Assembly: GCF_018780105.1 (NCBI RefSeq)
Contig: NZ_JADMKC010000004.1
Span: forward strand, 62,001-126,000
Reading direction: 5' to 3'
Source: Thiobacillus sp.
GTDB lineage: Bacteria; Pseudomonadota; Gammaproteobacteria; Burkholderiales; Thiobacillaceae
Length of the DNA: 64,000 bases
Shown: in pieces, positions 8,639 to 19,300 of the stretch
How positions within the stretch are numbered: position 1 is the first letter of the stretch
Layout: the number at the start of each line of letters is the position of its first letter
The notes under the pieces: model-generated
Seen by the model: only the letters and a program-made list of their open reading frames with translations
What the model was told of the DNA's origin: nothing
Databases searched by the model: none
Program-made: the position numbers and the translations under genes

Positions 8639-10165
8639 TTATCGCAAGATGAAATAGAGCGCAGCGGCCGTCAGGACGGCGAGCAGGCCGGCGATGACCG
8701 CCAGCCAGCGGTTGCGGGCGTGTTGTTGCTGCAGCATGAGGGTGAGGCCGGATTCCAGTTGCGTCAGGCGGTTTTCGTTCAAGGCCTGGTGCGCCAGCCG
8801 TGGTAGTTGCGGCAGCAGGGCGGCCCATTTGGGCGCTTCGGTCTGCAAGTTTTTCACCAGCGCGCGCCAACCCATCTGTTCGTTCATCCAGCGTTCGAGG
8901 AAGGGTTTGGCGGTTTTCCACAGATCGAGCTCGGGGTCGAGCTGACGGCCGAGGCCTTCGATGTTGAGCAGGGTTTTCTGCAATAAAACCAGCTGCGGCT
9001 GGATTTCCACGTTGAAGCGGCGCGAGGCCTGAAACAGCTGCAGCAGCACGCGGCCGAAGGAGATGTCCTTCAGCGGGCGGTCGAACACCGGTTCGCAGAC
9101 TGCGCGCACCGCTGCTTCGAGTTCGTCGATGCGGGTGTCGGCCGGCACCCAGCCGGATTCCAGGTGAGCCAGCGCCACGCCCTTGTAGTCGCGGCGGAAG
9201 AAGGCGAGGAAATTGCGTGCGAGGTACTGCTTGTCGACCTCGGTGAGCGTGCCCATGATGCCGAAATCCAGCGCGATGTACTGCTCGGAACCCGCGCGCA
9301 CCAGGATGTTTCCGGGGTGCATGTCGGCATGGAAAAAACCGTCGCGGAACACCTGGGTGAAGAAGATTTCCACCCCGGCCGCGGCGAGTTTGGGGATGTC
9401 GGTGCCGGATTCGCGCAAGCGCTCGATCTGGCTGATCGGCACGCCGTCCATGCGATCCATCACCATGACGTCGCGCGCGCAGTAGTCCCAATAGACCTGC
9501 GGCACCTGCAGCATCGGAGAATCCTTGAAGTTGCGGCGCAGCTGCGAGCAGTTGGCGGCTTCGCGCATCAGGTCGAGTTCGTCTTCCAGATGCTTTTCGA
9601 ATTCGGCCACCACTTCGCGCGGACGCAGGCGGCGGCCGTCGGCGAACAGTTTTTCGAGCAGTCCAGCGGCAGCGTAGAGCAGCGACACGTCGTGCGCGAT
9701 CACCGGCGCGATGCCGGGACGCAAGACTTTCACCGCGACGGCCGTGCCCTCATGCAGGCGCGCGAAATGCACCTGCGCCACCGAAGCCGATGCCACCGGC
9801 GTGGCGTCGAATTCGGCGAACACCTCGGCCAGCGGTTGGTGGTACGCGGCTTCCAGCGTGGCGATGGCTTCGTTCGAGGGGAAAGGCGGCACCCGGTCCT
9901 GCAGCAGAGCCAGTTCATCGGCGATGTCGAGCGGGATCAGGTCGCGCCGGGTAGAGAGCATCTGGCCGAACTTGACGAAGATCGGCCCCAGCGCTTCCAG
10001 CGCGAGACGCAGGCGTACCCCGCGCGGTTCGGTCAGCGGGCGCCAGAACAGCAGCGCACGCACCAGCCAGCGCAGCGGCCGCACCCGTTCGTGGCCGAGA
10101 AAAAACTCTTCGAGGCCGTAGCGCAGGCCGACGCTGAGTATGCGCAGCAGGCGCAGCAGTTTCAT
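8639..10165 (-). CDS. ubiB: Ubiquinone biosynthesis ABC1/ADCK-family ATPase UbiB
   Basis: The 508-aa protein carries the atypical kinase-like UbiB fold: the KxGQ motif [14 protein letters not shown] (about residue 65), an Ala-rich loop near [14 protein letters not shown], the catalytic-loop-like [12 protein letters not shown], and a DFG motif in ALDFGIMG. Two hydrophobic helices at the C-terminus (about 485-507) anchor it in the inner membrane. UbiB supports the hydroxylation and assembly steps of aerobic ubiquinone synthesis. Its start overlaps the ubiJ stop (ATGA), so the two are translationally coupled. Length and motif order match the bacterial family. Confidence 0.95.
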   Translation of the reverse strand: MKLLRLLRILSVGLRYGLEEFFLGHERVRPLRWLVRALLFWRPLTEPRGVRLRLALEALGPIFVKFGQMLSTRRDLIPLDIADELALLQDRVPPFPSNEAIATLEAAYHQPLAEVFAEFDATPVASASVAQVHFARLHEGTAVAVKVLRPGIAPVIAHDVSLLYAAAGLLEKLFADGRRLRPREVVAEFEKHLEDELDLMREAANCSQLRRNFKDSPMLQVPQVYWDYCARDVMVMDRMDGVPISQIERLRESGTDIPKLAAAGVEIFFTQVFRDGFFHADMHPGNILVRAGSEQYIALDFGIMGTLTEVDKQYLARNFLAFFRRDYKGVALAHLESGWVPADTRIDELEAAVRAVCEPVFDRPLKDISFGRVLLQLFQASRRFNVEIQPQLVLLQKTLLNIEGLGRQLDPELDLWKTAKPFLERWMNEQMGWRALVKNLQTEAPKWAALLPQLPRLAHQALNENRLTQLESGLTLMLQQQHARNRWLAVIAGLLAVLTAAALYFILR

Positions 10166-10740
10166 GGCTGGCGCGTTTCCAGCAGGCGTAGCCGCGCTTC
10201 CAGCCGCGCCGTATCGTCGGACAGGACATCGACCTCGCGGTTGAAGCGGCTAACATCGACGCCACGCGCCATCATGTCGGCTTCCTCCACCGCGTATTCG
10301 CTGGCATTGCGGCCCAAGGCTGCGGCGGCATCGGCAAGTCCGGCAAAGGCGCGGCGTCCGAAGGCGTGCAGGCGATGCGCGGCGATATCCCCGACCCACG
10401 GCGCGAGGTCGGCTTCGACATCCCATGACGCGGACTTGAATACGCGGTCGAGCGTGGCGAGCAATGCCGGGTCGCCGCTGTAATCGGCGTGGCGCAGCGC
10501 CTCGCGGCCAAAAAAGGGCAGACGGGCAATCAGCGCGGGCGTGGGTCGGATGGTGGCATCGGGGGTGTCGACGGGCGCTTCGGAAAAATAGCCGTCGTCG
10601 GCAATCCGGAAATCGGCCTGCGCCAGCGTCAGGTCGAAACGCACACCGGCACCCGCATGGCGCAACAGCGCGTCGGACGCGCCGGGCGTCTGGCGCAGCA
10701 GATGGTTCAGGCTGCGCTCGATCAGACCGGCTGTGATCAA
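10162..10740 (-). CDS. ubiJ: Ubiquinone biosynthesis accessory factor UbiJ (SCP2 domain)
   Basis: The 192-aa product begins with an SCP2-like lipid-binding domain (about 15-110), followed by a charged helical region ending in a likely coiled coil ([25 protein letters not shown], about 160-188). This architecture and its position between ubiE and ubiB identify UbiJ (formerly YigP), which binds ubiquinone intermediates and helps organise the Ubi enzyme complex with UbiK. It starts 16 nt after ubiE and overlaps ubiB by 4 nt. Sequence conservation in this family is low, so identification leans on domain type and synteny. Confidence 0.88.
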   Translation of the reverse strand: MITAGLIERSLNHLLRQTPGASDALLRHAGAGVRFDLTLAQADFRIADDGYFSEAPVDTPDATIRPTPALIARLPFFGREALRHADYSGDPALLATLDRVFKSASWDVEADLAPWVGDIAAHRLHAFGRRAFAGLADAAAALGRNASEYAVEEADMMARGVDVSRFNREVDVLSDDTARLEARLRLLETRQP

Positions 10741-10756
10741 CCCTTGAAGCCCCGCG

Positions 10757-11491
10757 TCACAATTTAAAACCTCGGTGAAGCGCGACGACGCCTGCGGTCA
10801 GATTGTGATAACTGACCTTGGCGAAGCCCGCGGCTTCCATCATGGTCTTGAGTTCTTCCTGTCCCGGATGCATGCGGATCGATTCGGCCAGATATTGGTA
10901 GCTGCCGGCATCGTTGGCGACGAGCTTGCCCATCAGCGGCAGCAGCTTGAATGAATACAGGTCGTAGGCCGGCTCCAGCGGTTTCCACACCTTGGAGAAC
11001 TCCAGCACCAGCAGGCGCCCGCCGGGCTTCAGCACGCGGTGCATCTCGGCCAGCGCCTGATCCTTGTGCGTCATGTTTCTGAGGCCGAAGGCCACCGACA
11101 CGCAATCGAAATAGTTCGAGGGAAACGGCAGCCGCTCGCCGTCGCATTGCACGGCGGGCGGGGTTTTGCCTTCGTTCAGCATGCGGTCGCGGCCTTCGCG
11201 CAGCATCGAGAAATTGATGTCGGTCAGCAGTACGGTGCCCGTCGCGCCGACTTCCTTCAGGAACAGTCGGGTGAGGTCGGCGGTGCCGCCGGCCACGTCG
11301 AGCACTTTCATCCCCGGCCGCAGCCCCGCCTGCGCCACGGCAAAGCGCTTCCACAGACGGTGCAGGCCGGCCGACATCAGGTCGTTCATTACGTCGTACT
11401 GCGCCGCGACGGAGTGGAAGACTTCGGCGACCTTGGCGGCCTTGTCGGACTCGGCCACCTGCTGGTAGCCGAAATGAGTGGTTTTATCCAT
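10757..11491 (-). CDS. ubiE: Ubiquinone/menaquinone C-methyltransferase UbiE
   Basis: The ATG at 11491 gives 244 aa starting [18 protein letters not shown], the standard UbiE N-terminus. The longer ORF from 11581 adds unconserved residues and crosses the phoB regulatory region. The SAM-binding motif I is [11 protein letters not shown], followed by the UbiE signatures [17 protein letters not shown] and [16 protein letters not shown]. The enzyme methylates the benzoquinol ring of the ubiquinone precursor and demethylmenaquinol. It is the first gene of the minus-strand ubiE-ubiJ-ubiB-symporter unit and diverges from phoB across about 140 bp. Confidence 0.96.
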   Translation of the reverse strand: MDKTTHFGYQQVAESDKAAKVAEVFHSVAAQYDVMNDLMSAGLHRLWKRFAVAQAGLRPGMKVLDVAGGTADLTRLFLKEVGATGTVLLTDINFSMLREGRDRMLNEGKTPPAVQCDGERLPFPSNYFDCVSVAFGLRNMTHKDQALAEMHRVLKPGGRLLVLEFSKVWKPLEPAYDLYSFKLLPLMGKLVANDAGSYQYLAESIRMHPGQEELKTMMEAAGFAKVSYHNLTAGVVALHRGFKL

Positions 11492-11567
11492 GGCAGACGG
11501 ACTCTGGGAAACAGCTTGGAATTCTACCAGCGCACGGGCTGGCGCGGGTTTGACGTGCCCGGCGCGG

Positions 11568-11607
11568 GTGTCATTAATCATTCATATTACTGTCATAGTA
11601 TGGCTAT
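11568..11607 (+). promoter_or_regulatory. Tandem Pho box upstream of phoB
   Basis: Four 7-mers sit at exact 11-bp intervals: GTGTCAT, CATTCAT, CTGTCAT and TGGCTAT. Against the Pho-box half-site CTGTCAT they match 6, 5, 7 and 3 of 7 positions, with AT-rich 4-bp spacers. This is the direct-repeat geometry bound by PhoB dimers. It ends 24 bp before the phoB ATG, implying autoregulation. It could also influence the divergent ubiE. Confidence 0.78.
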
Positions 11608-11631
11608 CTTTGAAACAGAGCTGGAGTCAGC

Positions 11632-12324
11632 ATGGCTGCCAATATTTTGCTGGTCGAAGATGAACCGGGTATTCAGGAACTCCTCAAATTCAATCTTGCG
11701 CAGGCCGGCCACTCGGTGACGGTGACGGGCGATGCCGAGAATGCGCTGAAATTTCTCAAAAGCAGCCTGCCCGACGTGATCCTGCTCGACTGGATGCTGC
11801 CCGGCATGTCGGGTATCGATCTCTGCAAGCGCCTGCGCAGCGACGAACGTTATCAGCCGATTCCGATCATCATGCTGACCGCGCGCGGCGAGGAACGCGA
11901 CAAGGTACTGGGTCTGGACACCGGCGCCGACGACTACATCACCAAGCCGTTTTCGCCGCGCGAACTGGTGTCGCGCATCAAGGCCGTGCTGCGCCGCCGC
12001 GCGCCGCAAATGACCGACGAACCGGTGGAGGTCAACGGCCTGCGGCTTGACCCGACCAGTCACCGGGTGATCGGCAAGGGCCAGTCGCTCGATCTGGGGC
12101 CGACCGAGTTCCGCCTGCTGCATTTCTTCATGACCCACACCGAGCGCGTCTATTCGCGTGCCCAACTGCTCGATCAGGTGTGGGGCGACGATGTATTTGT
12201 CGAGGAGCGCACGGTCGACGTGCACATTCGCCGCCTGCGACTGGCGCTCGAACCTTCCGGCCATTCCGAGCTGATCCAGACGGTGCGCGGCTCGGGCTAT
12301 CGCTTCTCGGCTGAAGTGGGATAA
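11632..12324 (+). CDS. phoB: Phosphate regulon response regulator PhoB
   Basis: The 230-aa OmpR/PhoB-type regulator has a receiver domain at 1-120 (acidic pair in LLVEDEPG, phospho-acceptor Asp53 in LLDWMLPG, conserved Lys in [10 protein letters not shown]) and a winged-helix DNA-binding domain at 130-228 ending in the family signature [11 protein letters not shown]. Length and the [22 protein letters not shown] segments match PhoB closely. GGAG precedes the ATG. phoR follows 33 nt downstream and a Pho box lies directly upstream. It would activate phosphate-scavenging genes on phosphate limitation; no pst or phoU genes lie in this window. Confidence 0.94.
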   Translation: MAANILLVEDEPGIQELLKFNLAQAGHSVTVTGDAENALKFLKSSLPDVILLDWMLPGMSGIDLCKRLRSDERYQPIPIIMLTARGEERDKVLGLDTGADDYITKPFSPRELVSRIKAVLRRRAPQMTDEPVEVNGLRLDPTSHRVIGKGQSLDLGPTEFRLLHFFMTHTERVYSRAQLLDQVWGDDVFVEERTVDVHIRRLRLALEPSGHSELIQTVRGSGYRFSAEVG

Positions 12325-12357
12325 TCGCGGCACTCGGGGTTTCAAGGGGTGATCGAC

Positions 12358-13698
12358 ATGGGTTTCTGGTGGCGTCCGCTCAGCGTACTCGCTGGCGTGT
12401 TGCTGGTGGCACTGATGCTGTGGGCGGGCTCGGGTGCGGTGACCGCGCTGACGTTCCTGGTCGGTATCCAGGCCGCGGTGATGTTGCGCCGGTTGTGGCA
12501 GGAATACCGCCTGTCGCGCTGGCTGGAATCTCCCGATGAAGTGACCCCACCCGAAGCAATGGGCACCTGGGGCGATATTTTTTACCGCCTCGAAAAACTC
12601 CAACGCCGACAGCGCGACAGCCGCAGCGAACTCACCAACGCGCTGGAGCAGTTCGAGCACGCTGCCCAGGCGGTGCCCGACGGCATGGTCATCCTCAACG
12701 GCAACGACCAGATCGACTGGTGCAATCCCGCCTCGCGCAAATACATGGGCCTGGATTGCGAGCGCGACCGCGGCCAGTTCATTCGCTACCTGCTGCGTCA
12801 GGCGCACTTTCTGGAGTTTCTCGACGCCGCCGATTATTCACGGCGGTTGGTTTGCAAATCGCCGCTGAACCGCGAAATTACCCTGTCGCTACAACTGGTG
12901 CCGTTCGGCGAAGCCAAGAAATTGCTGGTGGCGCGCGACATCACCGAACTGGAACGCGTCGATGCCGTGCGGCGCGACTTCATCGCCAACGTCTCGCATG
13001 AACTGCGCACGCCGCTCACCGTCGTCGGCGGCTTCGTCGAAACCCTGGCCGATGCGACCACGCTGCCCGCCGCAGACACGCGCCGCTATTTTGCCCTGAT
13101 GCTCGACAACACCCGGCGCATGCAGCACTTGCTGGATGACTTGCTGACCCTGTCGCGGCTGGAAAGCGCCGATCACAGCCTGAAGGACGAATCGGTCAAC
13201 GTGCCGGAGCTGGCGCAGGCATTGGCGGCCGAGGCCGAATCGCTGAGCGGCGGCCGCCACCGGGTTCATCTCGAAGTCGCCAGCGATGCCAAACTGCGCG
13301 GCAGCCTGCAGGAAATCCGCAGCGCGCTCGGCAACCTGGTGTCCAATGCCGTGCGCTACACGCCGGACGGCGGCGACATCACGCTGTCCTGGCAGATGAA
13401 GGACAACGAAGGCGTGTTTGCCGTGACCGATACCGGTGAAGGCGTCGCCGCCGAACACATTCCACGCCTCACCGAGCGGTTTTACCGGGTGGACCGCAGT
13501 CGCTCGCGCGAAACCGGCGGCACCGGCCTCGGACTCGCCATCGTCAAGCACGTGCTCACGCGCCATAGCGCACGCCTGACCATCCAGTCGACCCCGGGCA
13601 AGGGCAGCACGTTTGCCGCGGTGTTCCCCAAATCGCGCCTGATCGAGGCGTCGCCTTCCGCTACGGTGATTCCGTTTCCGGCGCAAGCCGTCGGCTGA
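12358..13698 (+). CDS. phoR: Phosphate regulon sensor histidine kinase PhoR
   Basis: The ORF track starts at a GTG (12349), but the AAGGGG Shine-Dalgarno runs into that codon, so the ATG at 12358 is preferred (446 aa). Two N-terminal TM helices lie at about 7-45, followed by a PAS domain (about 100-195), HisKA with the phospho-acceptor His near 214 (FIANVSHELRTPLT), and HATPase_c with the N box (NLVSNAVRYTPDGG), DTGEGV and GTGLGLAIVKH. This is the PhoR layout without a large periplasmic sensor. The 3' end overlaps the convergent HIT-protein gene by 38 nt. Confidence 0.93.
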   Translation: MGFWWRPLSVLAGVLLVALMLWAGSGAVTALTFLVGIQAAVMLRRLWQEYRLSRWLESPDEVTPPEAMGTWGDIFYRLEKLQRRQRDSRSELTNALEQFEHAAQAVPDGMVILNGNDQIDWCNPASRKYMGLDCERDRGQFIRYLLRQAHFLEFLDAADYSRRLVCKSPLNREITLSLQLVPFGEAKKLLVARDITELERVDAVRRDFIANVSHELRTPLTVVGGFVETLADATTLPAADTRRYFALMLDNTRRMQHLLDDLLTLSRLESADHSLKDESVNVPELAQALAAEAESLSGGRHRVHLEVASDAKLRGSLQEIRSALGNLVSNAVRYTPDGGDITLSWQMKDNEGVFAVTDTGEGVAAEHIPRLTERFYRVDRSRSRETGGTGLGLAIVKHVLTRHSARLTIQSTPGKGSTFAAVFPKSRLIEASPSATVIPFPAQAVG

Positions 13699-14149
13699 GG
13701 GCCGTTGCCAGCTGCATGAGGTCGGGCGCAGCGTGGCGTTTGCCATGAAGCGTTTTCTGCCCCCACACCGGGTTGGGGAAATGCGGATCATCGGCAAAAC
13801 GCGGAATCACATGCCAGTGCAGATGCGGCACCACATTGCCGAGCGAGGCGAGGTTGATCTTGTCGGGCTGCATCACCTCCACCAGCGCCGCTTCGGTAGC
13901 GAACACCACGCGCATCAAAGTCGATTGATCGGCAGCGGACAGATCGGTCATTTCCTTCACGTGCGCATTCAGGATCACCCGCAAGAAGCCGGGGTAGTCC
14001 GGCTCGTCGGCCAGCACCACACGGCAGAAATCATTGCGCCACAACACCGTGCCAGCATCGGTCTGGCAGAGCGTGGTTCTTGACGCTTCAGCGTCTTTAG
14101 AACCACGGCCTACCCCTTGCGGGCAGAGCGGGCAAACGGGAAGCGTCAT
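13661..14149 (-). CDS. HIT-family hydrolase
   Basis: The ORF from 14548 is over-extended. The ATG at 14149, overlapping the preceding gene's stop as ATGA, yields 162 aa starting MTLPVCPLCPQG. The histidine triad appears as HLHWHVIPR near residue 110. A CxxC near the N-terminus (CPLC) resembles the zinc-binding cysteines of some HIT proteins. HIT proteins hydrolyse nucleotide phosphoramidates or dinucleoside polyphosphates. The specific substrate is unknown. The unit is Gcr-type gene then HIT, and the end overlaps convergent phoR. Confidence 0.87.
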   Translation of the reverse strand: MTLPVCPLCPQGVGRGSKDAEASRTTLCQTDAGTVLWRNDFCRVVLADEPDYPGFLRVILNAHVKEMTDLSAADQSTLMRVVFATEAALVEVMQPDKINLASLGNVVPHLHWHVIPRFADDPHFPNPVWGQKTLHGKRHAAPDLMQLATALSRRLAPETESP

Positions 14150-16143
14150 GGCGTCTCCTTGAACGAGGGGTCGATGCGCCGCCAGCGAAACGGCGCTTTC
14201 AGGATGGCCAGCAGCCCACGGCCCAGCAGCTCGCCGGAGCCGCGCGCCGATGTGCGGGTGGCGCGCAAGGCCATGTAGAACGCCAGCGAGAAGCTGACGC
14301 TGAGGTTGACCATGCCGATCAGCAGAACGCCGGCGATGGAGACCAGCACGACGTGCAGCGGCAGTTGCCAGTCGAGTATTTGCCAGGCGTAGCCAAGGTT
14401 GGCGGCCGAAAAGGCGATATGGCGGATGTCGAGCGGCAAACCGGCCAGCGCGCCGAAGGCACTGGTGAGGCCGAGATAGAAGCCGAAAAACACGTTGCCC
14501 ATGACGCCGCCGAGATGCTCGCGCAGATAGTCGACAACGCGCGCCCACAAGCGCGCGCCCATGAGGCGTGGGGGCAACTTAAGCCGTAGCAGCCGCTCGG
14601 GAATGCGCTGGTAAATGGTTTTGTTGTCGTAGTAGCCGCTGACGATGCCGGAGAGGAACAGGCCGACGCCGGCCACCGCAGCGTAAAACAGGGTGCCGGT
14701 GCCGAGCGGATGTATCTCGGCCAGCAGATGATGGGCCTTGTCGATGCTCACCGCGTGATGGCCCGAGAAATCGAGCGCCAGCGCGATCGCAACCGCCGTG
14801 GCAAACGCGAACAGCATGTTGCCGAGGATGGCCGCAGCCTGGGAGCGCCACACCTTGTCGGCGAATTCGTCGATCAGTTTCTGCCTTGCCGCGTGGCTGC
14901 GTACTTCGGCCAGCGTGTGGGCGAACAGGCTGGCGGTCATCGCCGGCTGCTTGGTGGCAATGGTCAGGTGCAGCACATAGATCAGCACGAAGCCGAGCGC
15001 GTAATTCAGGCTGACCAGCAGGGCTTCCTGCAGCGGTGCAAGGTGCAGTGCGAGCACACGCGATTTCAGCAGAGCCATGCCGGCGATGACGACGCCCGCG
15101 CCGCTGGCCGACCAGAACATCCGCTTCAGCGCCGCGCTGCCTTCGGCCACGTAGTGTTCGCCGGTCTGGCTGGCGAACAGGCTGATCTGGCGCGCAAGAC
15201 GGCCACCGGTGTCGCGCAGCAGGCTGCTGACGCGGTAGCGTTCGGCGCTGGTTTCGACCAGCTCGAAAAACAGCGCGACCAGCGGTGCGTAGTCGGCAAC
15301 CGCACCGGCGGCCGCTTCATCGATCAGGCCGATCAGCGTACGCATGCGTCGCATTTGCTGAGACAGCCGCAGCGACTGCAGAGTGAGTTCGATGCTGGTG
15401 CCGGTTTCGTTCTTGCGGCGGCGCACCCGGTCGAGCGCGGATTCGCATTGATCGATCAGGACGTCGATCTGCCGGGTGTCGCCTGCCTCGCCGCGCAGCC
15501 AGTCGTCTACCTCGTGGTGCAGCGCGAGAAACGGTGAATCGTATTCTTCCAGTGCGGGCTCGATGCGCAGCAACTCGGGATCGAGTCCGCCTGCTGCAAT
15601 GCGGTGGGCGAGCGAGCGGATGGCGTTGGTCAGTACCCCGGGCGGGTCGCGCTGGAACAGGCTATGCAACTGCAGCAATTCGCACAGGCGCGCCCACACG
15701 GCGGGATCGGAGTCGATCACCCACTCGCGGTCGCGCGGGGCGATTTGCGCATCGAGCCAGTCGCGTAGGTGGCTGGCGTCGTGCTCCGGCGGCAACAGCT
15801 TGAAGCCGATGCGGCGCTTGAGTTCGGCCGCAAACGAGCGGTAGGGCAGCAGACCCGCTTCGGTCAGCAGGCGGGTGGATTTCTTGGTGGCAAACAGGGT
15901 CGCCAGGTGTTCGCGCAACGCGTGGGTGTAGGCGGGCTGTTGCGTCAGGATGGTGACCAGCGTATCGAGCTTGGCGTGAGCGGCGGCGATCGGCTGGTTG
16001 GCGTGCAGACGCAGGTGAAACCACAGCCGCGTCAGCAGTGCGAGGTCGGCGGGTTGCGCCTCGGTCATGCGCTCCAGGGTCTGCGCGATGAAAGCGGCGG
16101 CTGGATTATCGAGGGCGGCGTCCCCGGGTTCGGCTACACCCAT
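14146..16143 (-). CDS. Gcr-type 'site-specific recombinase' family membrane protein
   Basis: The 665-aa protein resembles the family annotated in betaproteobacteria as site-specific recombinase (Gcr-like). The sequence shows no tyrosine- or serine-recombinase catalytic pattern that I can recognise. Instead it has a soluble, helical N-terminal half (about 1-330) and a C-terminal half with several TM helices (for example AGVVIAGMALLKS, YALGFVLIYVLHL, GVGLFLSGIVSGYYDN, VVLVSIAGVLLIGMVNLSVSF). The recombinase label should be treated cautiously; an inner-membrane protein of unknown function fits better. It is coupled to the HIT gene by a 4-nt overlap, and a MITE-like repeat lies 6 bp upstream of its ATG. 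Confidence 0.78.
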   Translation of the reverse strand: MGVAEPGDAALDNPAAAFIAQTLERMTEAQPADLALLTRLWFHLRLHANQPIAAAHAKLDTLVTILTQQPAYTHALREHLATLFATKKSTRLLTEAGLLPYRSFAAELKRRIGFKLLPPEHDASHLRDWLDAQIAPRDREWVIDSDPAVWARLCELLQLHSLFQRDPPGVLTNAIRSLAHRIAAGGLDPELLRIEPALEEYDSPFLALHHEVDDWLRGEAGDTRQIDVLIDQCESALDRVRRRKNETGTSIELTLQSLRLSQQMRRMRTLIGLIDEAAAGAVADYAPLVALFFELVETSAERYRVSSLLRDTGGRLARQISLFASQTGEHYVAEGSAALKRMFWSASGAGVVIAGMALLKSRVLALHLAPLQEALLVSLNYALGFVLIYVLHLTIATKQPAMTASLFAHTLAEVRSHAARQKLIDEFADKVWRSQAAAILGNMLFAFATAVAIALALDFSGHHAVSIDKAHHLLAEIHPLGTGTLFYAAVAGVGLFLSGIVSGYYDNKTIYQRIPERLLRLKLPPRLMGARLWARVVDYLREHLGGVMGNVFFGFYLGLTSAFGALAGLPLDIRHIAFSAANLGYAWQILDWQLPLHVVLVSIAGVLLIGMVNLSVSFSLAFYMALRATRTSARGSGELLGRGLLAILKAPFRWRRIDPSFKETP

Positions 16144-16149
16144 GCTTTA

Positions 16150-16308
16150 GGGCTCGTAAACGAATAACTTGCACGATTCTGGCCGCACTGACGGGCGCGC
16201 TGCCGCGTTGACAAACACTTGCATGGGACGGACATGCGGCGTGTTTGTCGCCTTGCATCGCATCCCGCCAGCACACCCATAATCGGCAAGCTATTCATTT
16301 ACGAACCC
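16150..16308. mobile_element. MITE-like element with terminal inverted repeats
   Basis: The ends are imperfect inverted repeats: GGGCTCGTAAACGAATAACT at the left and, read inward from the right end, GGGTTCGTAAATGAATAGCT. The wider arms (16149-16172 and 16286-16309) pair at 21 of 24 positions. The element is about 159 bp, non-coding, and bounded on both sides by TTA, consistent with a 3-bp target duplication. Inside is a second nested palindrome at 16210-16249 (GACAAACAC/GTGTTTGTC enclosing GCATG/CATGC). Insertion falls exactly at the TAA stop of the oxidoreductase gene, leaving that gene intact. The size and TNA-type duplication would suit a non-autonomous derivative of an IS5-like transposon; this is inference. 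Confidence 0.6.
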
Positions 16309-19300
16309 TTACAGCAGCACCCGCTCGATTCCGCCGTTGCCGACTTTGGCCAGATAACTTTCCATCCAGTTGTCGCCCAGCAACTGCTTTGCCAGTTCGA
16401 TCACGATGTAATCCGGTGTGGTGCCGGCGTCGTCGCTGTAGCGCGCCAGTCCCTGCAAGCAGGACGGGCAGGAGGTGAGGAGCTTGATCGGCGCCCCACC
16501 CGTGCCCAGCGCGGTGACACTGGAGCGGATTTCCTCTTCCTTGCGGAAGCGGATCTGCGTCGAGATGTCCGGGCGGGTGACGGCGAGCGTGCCGGATTCG
16601 CCGCAGCAGCGGTCGGACAAGGTTACACCGCCGCCGAGCAGGGCGTTGGCTACTTTCATCGGCGCGTGGGTCTTCATCGGCGTGTGACAGGGATCGTGAT
16701 AAAGAAATTTCTCGCCGGCCACATTGTCGAGCTTGACGCCTTTTTCCATCAGGTATTCGTGGATGTCGAGCAGGCGGCAGCCGGGGAATATCTTCTCGAA
16801 TTCGTATTTCAGCAGCTGGTCCATGCAGGTGCCGCACGACACGATCACGGTCTTGATGTCGAGATAGTTCAGCGTGTTGGCGACGCGGTGGAACAGCACG
16901 CGGTTGGCCGCGGTGATCGCCTCACCCTTGTCGGCCTGGCCGCCCGCGGTCTGCGGATAGCCACAGCACAGGTAGCCGGGCGGCAGCACGGTCTGTGCGC
17001 CGAGTTCGAACAGCATCGCCTGGGTGGCAAGGCCGACTTGCGAGAACAGCCGTTCCGAACCGCAGCCGGGGAAATAGAACACGGCGTCGGCGTCGTCCGA
17101 CAGCTTGGCCGGGTTGCGCAGCACCGGCACGATCGACGCATCTTCCAGGCCCAGCAGCGCGCGTGAGGTCTTCTTCGGCAGGCCGCCCGGCATCGGCTTG
17201 TTGACCAGGTGGATCACCTGCGCCACCAGTTTGGGCTTGCCCAGCGAGGCGGGCGGGTTTTTGATCTGCGCCTGGATCAGCCCCAGGCGCTTGAACAGCG
17301 TGTTGCCCAGGCGCTGGCCGGCATAGCCCCACTCGATCAGCGGCTTGCGGATCGCCTTGATGGTGGTGGGATCGGTCGCGTTGAGGAAAGCCATCGACGC
17401 CCAGGTGCCGGGATTGAATTTCTTCTTGCCCTGCTTGCGCAGCATGTTGCGCATGGCGATCGAGACATCGCCGAAGTCGATGTCGACCGGGCAGGGGTTT
17501 TTGCACTTGTGGCACACCGTGCAGTGGTCGGCGACGTCGCTGAACTCGTCGAAATGCTTGATCGACACCCCGCGCCGGGTCTGTTCCTCGTACAGGAAGG
17601 CCTCAATCAGCAGCGAGGTGGCGAGAATCTTGTTGCGCGGGCTGTATAAAAGATTGGCGCGCGGGATATGGGTGTTGCACACCGGCTTGCACTTGCCGCA
17701 GCGCAGGCAGTCCTTGATCGAATCGGCGATGGCCTTGGTTTCGGAGGCTTCGAGGATGATCGACTCGGCTTCAAGCAGGCCGAACGAGGGTGTGTAGGCG
17801 TTGCGCAGATCGGCGCCGTGCAGCAGCTTGCCCTTGTTGAAGCGGCCTTGCGGATCGACCTTGGATTTGTAGTCGGCGAAGATCGCGATGGCGGCTTCGT
17901 CGAGGAATTCCAGCTTGGTCAAGCCGATGCCGTGCTCGCCCGAGATTACGCCGCCCAGATCGGTTGCCAGCGCCATGATGCGCGCGACCGCTGCATTGGC
18001 GGCCTGCAGCATGGCGTAGTCGTCGGAGTTGACCGGAATGTTGGTGTGCACGTTGCCGTCGCCGGCATGCATGTGCAGCGCGACGAAGACGCGGCTCTTC
18101 AATACGTCCTTGTGGAGGCTGTCGCAGGCTTCGAGGATGCGGGTGTATTCGCGGCCAACGAACAGCTGGTGCAGCTCGCGCCGCACTTCGCGCTTCCACG
18201 ACACCCGGATGTGCTTGTCGCGCAGGGCCTCGAAGGTGGTGAGGGGTGAGGGGGAAGCGGTGAGGGGTTCGGCAGGGGCATCCAAATGATCGAGATAGCC
18301 CGCCCAACGTGATTGAACAGAGGCGATCAGCGCCTGCGCCTGCGCCTGCTTTTCCGCGACTTTGTCCGGGTCGGCGATGGTGTCTTCGTCTTCCAGCAAG
18401 GGCAGCGGCGCGGCGAAGAACCCGGCCAGCGCGTCGAGCAGCTTCAATTTGTTGGTGATCGACAGCTCGATGTTGATGCGCTCGATGCCGTCGGTGTAAT
18501 CGCCCAGGCGCGGCAGCGGAATCACCACATCCTCGTTGATCTTGAAGGCATTGGTGTGCGCTGCGATGGCGGCGGTGCGGGCGCGGTCGAGCCAGAATTT
18601 CCTGCGGGTCTCGGCCGACACCGCGATGAAGCCTTCGCCGCCGCGCGCGTTGGCGAGCTGGACAATTTTGGATGCCGCTTCGCCGACCGCGATTGCGTTG
18701 TCCGACACCACGTCGATCAGCAGCACCATGTTTGGCCGCGTGCTGCGCGGCGCCTTGGTGGCGTAGCCGACCGCTTTCACGTAGCGCGCGTCGAGATGTT
18801 CCAGTCCGGCGAGCAGAACGTCGGGGTGGGCGTCGCAATAGTCCTTGATTTCGACAATTGCCGGCGTGGCTTCGCGTGCGCTGCCGAAAAACTCCAGGCA
18901 CACGGTGCGGCCGTGCGCCGGCAGGCGATGCAGGATGAAGCGTGCGGAGGTGATCAGGCCGTCGCAGCCTTCCTTCTGGATGCCGGGCAGGCCGGCGAGG
19001 AATTTGTCGGTGACGTCCTTGCCGAGACCGGTTTTGCGGAACCGGCTGCCGGGGATGATGAGGATTTCCGGCGAACCTTTCGGCGTCTTGCCGTCGGCGG
19101 CGAAACGGCGAATTTCGAACGTGGCCGAGACGACATCGTGGATCTTGCCGAGGTTGTGGTCGAGCCGGCTGACTTCGATCCAGTCGGCGTCCGGCGTCAC
19201 CATCTTCCACGACACCAGGTTGTCGAGCGCAGTGCCCCACAGCACCGCCTTCTTGCCGCCGGCGTTCATCGACACGTTGCCGCCAATGGTCGAGGCGTCG

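Noticed and set aside
9164-10483. 439-aa plus-strand ORF
   Set aside because: A shadow of ubiB and ubiJ, His/Gln/Arg-rich as expected of antisense frames in GC-rich DNA.
14146-16143. Taking the Gcr-type protein as a genuine site-specific recombinase
   Set aside because: The sequence shows several TM helices and I see no tyrosine or serine recombinase catalytic motif; no att-like pair was seen beside it.
16144-16308. The inverted repeat as recombination site of the neighbouring recombinase-like gene
   Set aside because: Flanking TTA and terminal inverted ends fit a MITE-type insertion better, and the gene itself does not look like a recombinase.
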